Assembly: GCA_003049465.1 (NCBI GenBank)
Contig: PYSS01000084.1
Coordinates: 1 to 64,000 of the forward strand
DNA from: Magnaporthiopsis rhizophila
Taxonomy: Eukaryota > Ascomycota > Sordariomycetes > Magnaporthales > Magnaporthaceae
Direction of reading: 5' to 3'
Length of the DNA stretch: 64,000 nucleotides
The notes beneath the pieces are model-generated. The model was given only the letters and a program-made list of their open reading frames with translations. It did not search any database and was not told the origin of the DNA. Made by a program: the position numbers and the translations under genes. This document shows, in pieces, positions 57,317 through 64,000 of this stretch. Numbering within the stretch: position 1 is the first letter of the stretch; each line of letters opens with the position of its first letter.

Positions 57317-58225
57317 TTTTAACTGATCCTGTTTAATATTTACCAAAAGTAATAAGCAATAATAATTATATTAATTGCAGGTAAAAAATTCGAGAGTATT
57401 ATTATTATTAGCAAATTGTATAATAACCTTTTAGCGGCCGTACAAATACTTATTACGAAAATTGAAAAATTTAAAAAAGCTTAAACCGAGCCTTATATTA
57501 TTGTTAAATTTTACAAATTTTTTTTGCCTGATAAATATAATAAAAAGGAAGGTAAAATTAAAATGTTCCTGACCAAATGCAAAGGGTACTTTTTGTTTTA
57601 TCAAAACCATTTTTAGCAGGAAAAACAAAAAGTTGCCTATATAGCTATATATTTAAATGGCAAGGTTAAGGATTGGTTCAAACCCATTTGGTCCGATTAT
57701 TTAAAAAAGTATAACAAGTTCAAGGAAAAAATTAAGCTGGTATTTGCCAATTTCGAAAAGTTCGGAAAAAAGGTTGCTAAAGTTTTCGGATAAATTAATA
57801 AAAAATAAATAACTGAAAGGAAATTATTTTAGTTTTGGCAAAAAGGTTTCGTATTAATTTATATTTCCAAATTCCAATAATTTATTAATAAATTTAATTG
57901 GACGGAAAATACCAAAATGATTTAATTTTATCAAAAGCTGAGGGATAATGTGAAAAACGAATTATTTAAATAAAAATAATCTGAAAATTTTGTTAATTAT
58001 GTTATTATGGTTATTTATATTAGTGATAAATTATACAAATGATATTTTGAGAAAAAAGCCCAATAAGCTAAGCTAGTGGCGCAAAATAATAAAATTAACC
58101 AAAAAAATGGAAAATAATAATAATTTACGGTTTATAATATATACCTTGGATTTATAAATTTTAGTGCTGGAGTTATATATTAATAAAAAAAATAAAAATA
58201 CATTAGGTTTAAAAATTTAAAGGAT

Positions 58226-58275
58226 GAAAAATGTTTTAAATATGGGAAAAAAGGATATATTAAAAAAAATTATTT
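58226..58275 (+). pseudogene. Degenerate Gag zinc knuckle of element A
   Basis: Reads KCFKYGKKGYIKKNYL. A functional CCHC knuckle has C-x2-C-x4-H-x4-C; here three of the four ligands have become Tyr by TGC-to-TAT or CAC-to-TAT type changes, an unusually clear RIP footprint. Confidence 0.8.
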
Positions 58276-61200
58276 ATGAAAAAATTAATAAGCGGTTATT
58301 TTTTGCCGGAAAAATGCATTAAAGGGTTACGAACCTATAACCCTGGTTTTGCCTGGGGCAGCATAATAAACGAAAAGGAGCCTGTGCTTTGAAGCATTAT
58401 TCAGCTGAATTTATTGTTTTGACAAAAATTATATGGTTTATTACTCCGATAAAAATGTTACAGGGTATTATCCTAAATAACGGTTTGCTATAATACGATA
58501 AATTGGCCAATTTTGGATTAATAATAAAAAGGAAATTAGCATTATTATTAATTTTATAATATTCGAAAAAAAGAATAATGCAGCGGTTCGAATTTCGAAA
58601 AAATTCGAAAAAATTAAATGCTGCAATAATTATATGCTAATAGCAGAAAAATTTGCTAAATAAAGCAGGAAATTCGAAAAATTAGCCCGGAATAAAAGCG
58701 TATCGGATATTTCGATTAATAATTCCGAGGAAAATTTAAATACGGATATAAAAATGAAATAATTTTTGGGTCAAATATATTTGTTACAAGCCTAGCAAAA
58801 AAAGCTGGACCTGACAGGATTTTGGAAAATTACGAAAACGGGCCCTAATAATAAAAAACCTGGCAAAGAATAATATATGGTTAATTTTAAAAAATTCTAG
58901 CAAAATTTTGATTAATAACTAATTAATATAAGGAAATAACCCTTTATAACTAAAAAGAAAGTACGAAAAGTGTATATTTTATTCAGGTTTTTAAAGGTAA
59001 ATTAATAGTTTTGGGATTAGCCCAAACTTATCGGCAGTTTGATATGCGAAAAACCAGTATAAAATAATAATAAAAAGGCCCTGAATTGGTTAAAAAATAA
59101 TTAATTGGTTATTTATTACGGGGTATTATTCGAGGAAATTCCAAACCTGAACCAGCGGTTAGCATAATTATATATATTAAATTATAACAATATGGATTTT
59201 AAGGCGGGTTATTATAATAAACTTTTTTGGGCCAAATATTTGTACGATAATTGCAAATGGTATATGGTTAAAAAATTGAAACACGATTTTTTTTTATAAA
59301 AAAAGGAAGAAAAATTAATACAATACTTATGATAGGAATACCAGTTTCCAAGGTAATAAATGGCAAAAATGGATTATAAAAATTTTATAGCAATTTTTAA
59401 ATTATTGCTAGCATATTTTATAATATATATGGCAGGAATTTTTATATATTGGATATGCAAAAAACCGGAATATAAAATTTATATAAAAAAAAAGCGCAAA
59501 CCTGGATAAATGGGTTTATCCGTTTAATAAAGGTAACCGGGAACAGAAAAAGGGCATTTTAAGCAAAAAATTAGGGGGTTCACCCGAAAAAAAAATACGG
59601 GTAAAATAATAATAATTAGCAAAAATCCTAATAATAATAATTAATAACCAGTACAAATATATTAGGATAATAATATATTAAAAAGGATAAAAAATAAAAA
59701 CCATAATCGATTATAAAGCATAAAAAAATTATTTTTCACCAAAAATAATAAAAAGGTACAGGATTTTAATATATTAAAAAAAAAACTATATAATTTTATA
59801 ATGGTAAAATAAAAGCCAGTTACGTTTAATAAAAAAAGGATCGATATTAAAACCGATTATTTTAAATTTCGATTTTTGGGAAAAATTTGCGAAATAATTT
59901 TGAATATTATAAATATAAAAAAGAAAAATTTAATTTTAGGCTTTTTATAGTTTAAAAAGTATAATTTTCTGATAAATTGGGTTACCGAACAAATTTAATA
60001 GAAAAAATTATTATTAATCGATAAAAAAGCCTAATAGTTACAGGTTTTGGATAATAAAAATTGGATACCAGAAAGGATAATTATAATAGCAGCAGGATAT
60101 AATAATTAGCCCTGGCAAACTATACTAACCAAAATGCTAATAAATACGGATACTAATAAACCTGATAAGCAAAAAATTACTAAGGAAGGATTTAAAAATG
60201 TTTCTAAAAAATATTATAAATATTGGAAACTGTTTTAAAAAAATTTGGAAATGGTATTACCGAAATATGAACCGTTTAATTATAAAATTAAGCTTAAACC
60301 AAAAGTATAATTTAAATATTAAAAATTGTACCAATTAAACCTTTGGTAAAAAAAACTGTTATAAAAATAGCTAAAGGAAGAAATTAGAAAGGAATTTATT
60401 AAACCTTTTGATTTTTTTATGGGATATAAAATATTATATATTTCCAAAAAAAACCAAAAAAAAACAGATATATATCAATTATTATCCGTTAAATTAAAAA
60501 ATAATAAAGGATTAGTATTTTTTATTTTTAATTAATAAGTTTAAAAATTGGCTCGGAAAAAGTTGGTGGTTTATAGCTTTAAATTTATACAAAATTTACG
60601 GCTTATTAAAAATTAAAAAGGGTAACAAATAAAAAATTGCTTTTCAAATTAAGCTTGGAATTTTTAAATTATTAATAATAATTTTTGGATTTATTAATAT
60701 ACCAGCCATGTTCCAGCAAATAATTAACCATATATTACAAAAGTATCTCGATATTTTTATCTTTGTATATTTGGATAATATTTTAATTTTTTTAAATATG
60801 TTAAAAAAATATAAGCAATATATGCATAAAATGTTATAAAAATTGCAGGATACAAAGCTTTTGGTTAATCCGGATAAATGTATATGGCATTTTTTAAAGG
60901 TAAATTTTTTCGGGTTTATTATTAAATAAAGGGAAATTCGAATAAAATTTAAAAAAATATAAGCGGTAAAAAATTAGCCTATATTTATCACGGTTAAAAA
61001 AATACAAAATTTTTTGGGATTTTTAAATTTTTACCGAAAATTTATCCGAAATTTTAATAAAAAGGTTATATTATTTACAGATTTTACCAAAAATAATACC
61101 CAATTTTATTAAGGGATACAAAAATAAATAGCTTTTGATTTGCTAAAAAAAGTTATTATTCAAATACCGGTACTGGCAATGCCAAACCCAAAAAAACCCT

Positions 61201-63658
61201 TTAAGGTTAAAATTAATGCATTGGATTTTGCTATTAAAGGATAACTAAAACAGCAAAACAATTAAAAAAGGTTGCACTTTTATATATTTTTTTTGCAAAA
61301 GTTAAATGGATTTAAACTAAATTATCAAATTTATAACAAAAAGCTTTTTGCTATTATTAAAATTTTGGAGAAATGGAGGGTATATTTGTGCAAAGCTAAT
61401 CATCAAATTATAATATACACCGATTATAAAAATCTGTTATAATTTATTATTAGCCAAATGCTAAACAAAAGATAAATCTGATAAAACCAGTTCTTTTAAA
61501 ATTATAACCTCCGAATTAAAATTAAAAAAGGGTTAAAAAACGGCCAAATAAATGCTTTAAACTGTTAATTAAATTATTAGGTGGATATACCACCAAAAAT
61601 ATGCGCAGTTTTGGCCAAAAAACCAAACAGATCCCTAATCCCGGCACAGCAAATATTAGCCAAAATAATCCGACAAAAAAATTGAACCCCAAAAAAAATC
61701 CAGCAGATCCACAGCCAAATGGCTAATAAATATCAAAAAATTGCTAAAACCTGGAAAAAACTTTGGCAATATTACGGATTTACAAAAACTTATACCAAAA
61801 TATAAAATATAATCAAAAATTGCAAAAATTATGCAAAAAATAAAGCTAATAAGTATAAATTTTATGGATTATTACAATTTTTACCAGTATTTAACAAAAT
61901 ATGGCAAAAAATTATAACGGATTTTGTTATAGGGCTATTCAAATTAAAAAAATCTTTTATAAATATCCAGTACAATAATATTATAATAATAATCAATTAA
62001 TTTACCAAATATGCTATATACCTGCTGTTTAAAAAAAATGCAAAAGTTATAAATTTAGCCTATATTTTTATCCGGAATATAATTGCAAAATATGGAATGC
62101 TAAATTGTATAATTTTAGATCGGAACAAACTGTTTAATAACAAATTTTGGAAATAATTTATAGCAAATTTAGGCGCGGAATATGCTTTTTCCACAGTTTA
62201 TCATCCTTAAACGGATGGATAAACGGAATAAACAAACCAAACTATAAAATAATATTTATATTATTTTATTAATTATAAATAAAATAATTGGGTATAATTA
62301 TTTTTTATAGCCCAATTTGTATATAACAGTTTAATATATAAAAGTATAAAAATTATGCCGTTTTATGCAAATTACGGATATATATCCACGGTATATAAAA
62401 AATCCAAAGCAGAACCATATGCCCCAATAACAAAAATATAAGTAAAAAAGTTTACCAAACTGTACAAAAACCTCCAAATAAAGCTAAAGAAATTATAATA
62501 ATACATATTTATACAGGCTAATAAAAAAAAGATTAAAAAACTAACCTTTAAAAAAAAAAATAGTATTTATTTTTTTTAATGCAATATTAAAACAAAATAA
62601 TTAAATAATAAACTAAACTATAAAAAATTGGAACCGTTTAAAATTTTAAAAAAGGTTTCCAATATTAATTACAAATTTTAATTACCACTAATTATAAAAA
62701 ACTATCCGATTTTTTACATTAATTTGTTTAAACCAGTATTATTAGGGTTTAAAAATAACAAGTTAATAAAAATCGATCCAAAATAAAAGTATAAAATCGA
62801 AAAAATTTTGGACGGAAAAATTATTAATAAAATCAAATATTATTTGGTTAAATAGGCAGGGTACGGAATCGAAAAAAGCATTTGGGAAAAAAAAATAAAC
62901 CTAAAAGATGCGCCAAAGGTTTTTAAAAAGTACTAACAGAAAGCCCTTGGTAAGGAATTAATACCAGTGCTAAAATTCGGATTGCGGTTTGAAACGCCCG
63001 TACCAAAATAATTTACCTGATTAAAACAGGGCTAGCAAATTAAAATTGGGATTAATTTTATAACCGGCCCAGCTTGAAAATAACGGAGGAAAATTAGGGG
63101 ATAACGGGGTAAAAGGTGCTGCAAAAGCTTAGGCGGCTGCCTGTCCGGCCCTTTCCTGCTTAACCTGCTTTAATTCCCCCATACTATTAATTTTATGACG
63201 CATTGCATGTATTATTTTTTTTAACCATATATATTTTTGTTATTGCAAACGAAGAACTTTTTTCTCTGCTTTTTTAAATTTAGCCTTCAGCTTGTTATAC
63301 TAAACTATAATATTTCGAAGCTTGGCGGAAAAAAGGCCTAAAATATTATAACCAGAACGATTAATACGAAAGCATTTTATACACCGAGAGGAATTCTAAA
63401 GGAAGGCCGCGCAGGAAAACCGACCGAGGGATTTATAATAAGAATAAAAAGGCATATTAAAGGAATAAAAAAAAACAGTAACCAAAAGTTTTTTATAATA
63501 AAGGGTTTTTTTGGCAAAACGGTATTTTTGTACCCGATCAAACATTTTGTTAGAAAAAAAGGGACGGGAATTAGTAAAAAAGGAAAATACTTATTATTAA
63601 TAAAAGGATAGGGCTGCAAGTATAGCTAAAGGAATTTGGCCTAAAAAAAAAAACCTAG

Positions 63659-64000
63659 TGTTACAACCATAACTGGCAGGAAACAGAAAGGCTAGGGCCA
63701 AAACCCAGCAAAACGCTTTTATCCCGCAGTTATAAAAGCCAGGGGTTAAATGATTAAAACCAGGCTATACGAAAAAGTTACGTGATTAGGCGCTTACTTA
63801 ATTAGGTTTTGTGGATTTGTAACAAAGCAATAAATCCAAAGATTTGTGGATTTGTAGCAAAGCAACAGATCCAAAATTTTATGGATTTGTGACAAAGCAA
63901 TAGATCCCAAAGGTCGGTATAAATAAAATAAGGAAAGGTTACGAGTATATAAGGCAAGGATTTTTTACTGTGTCAAATAATTCTTAATTAAGGCCTCGGT
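63659..64000 (+). repeat. 3' LTR of element A, truncated by the window edge
   Basis: Starts TGTTACAACCATAAC and follows the 5' LTR, including the tandem GGATTTGT units, up to the end of the window (342 bp visible). Confidence 0.9.

Larger units (their letters stand above)
26250..64000. other. AT-rich, RIP-mutated transposon block
   Basis: Over 37 kb with no intact gene. Where several copies of a repeat can be compared, they differ almost entirely by C-to-T and G-to-A transitions, turning Gln, Trp and Arg codons into stops and Cys/His into Tyr. This is the signature of repeat-induced point mutation in filamentous ascomycetes, followed by long decay. Only short or unique pieces keep normal GC content. 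Confidence 0.92.
56815..64000 (+). mobile_element. Chromovirus-type Gypsy element A, extends beyond the window
   Basis: Same family as B, on the plus strand. A 502-bp 5' LTR (56815-57316) and the start of the 3' LTR (63659 on) enclose about 6.3 kb. Read across stops, the order is gag with a zinc knuckle (58,226-58,275), reverse transcriptase (IPAMFQQIINHIL then VYLDNILIFL at about 60,690-60,800), RNase H, integrase (about 61,560-62,400, with the HP..DGQT-like site) and a C-terminal chromodomain (IEKILDGKINNKIKYYLVK at about 62,790-62,850). The chromodomain marks it as a chromovirus, a clade that targets heterochromatin. It is not functional. Confidence 0.9.

Noticed and set aside
26250..64000. 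Giant mobile element (Starship-like) or CRISPR array
   Set aside because: No tyrosine-recombinase captain gene, no cargo genes and no spacer-repeat array are visible; nested retrotransposons and MITEs explain the structure.

Overview
The window looks like a piece of a filamentous ascomycete genome (Pezizomycotina, probably Sordariomycetes; this is inferred from gene content and splice-site style, not from a search). It has two very different halves. Bases 1 to about 26,200 are GC-rich, with ordinary fungal genes carrying short introns (GT...AG, about 50-100 nt, CTAAC-type branch points). Bases from about 26,250 to 64,000 are extremely AT-rich, have no intact gene, and consist of nested, mutated transposons whose copies differ almost only by C-to-T and G-to-A changes, the pattern left by repeat-induced point mutation (RIP).

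Gene half, left to right: an arrestin-like adaptor with a C-terminal PPxY motif (45-1796 +); 18S rRNA dimethyladenosine transferase DIM1 (2272-3525 +, one intron); a TFIIIC subunit 6 / Sfc7-like RNA polymerase III factor (5526-3859 -, one intron); the bifunctional histidine-pathway enzyme HIS7 (5968-7880 +, one intron), with a TGACTCA cross-pathway-control site in the promoter it shares with the TFIIIC gene; ornithine decarboxylase antizyme (9552-8423 -, two introns plus a programmed +1 frameshift at TCC-TGA); a Yippee-domain zinc protein (11528-12673 +); the Dug1 family Cys-Gly dipeptidase (14901-13390 -, one intron); a thioesterase-like protein (16491-17603 +); a Git3/cAMP-receptor-like 7TM receptor (18515-20458 +, one intron); an NmrA-like NAD(P)-binding protein (21294-22259 +); and a 1030-residue NACHT STAND (NLR-like) protein (22560-25652 +) at the edge of the repeat block. 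These are mostly unrelated housekeeping genes, not a pathway cluster.

Repeat half: a TA-flanked MITE with about 210-bp inverted repeats (26640-27458); a partial copy of its interior (28007-28264); an element with 293-bp terminal inverted repeats (28263-29863) hit by a solo LTR (28444-28929, target duplication CGATC); a Copia-type element F on + (about 29864-44637) split by a complete chromovirus-type Gypsy element B on - (36086-43272, duplication CCCAA); a truncated second copy of the inverted-repeat element (44638-45583) carrying a 128-bp solo LTR (45037-45164, duplication ATTTC); an inverted second copy of the Copia element, E on -, (45584-56814) split by a complete Gypsy element D with 128-bp LTRs (48528-56256, duplication TAAAA); and a second chromovirus A on + (56815 to beyond the window). 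Reading the duplications gives a full order of insertions. The most notable observations are the antizyme frameshift gene, the in-frame 40-residue repeat array in the HIS7 linker, and the inverted Copia pair with its unexplained opposite-strand ORF.
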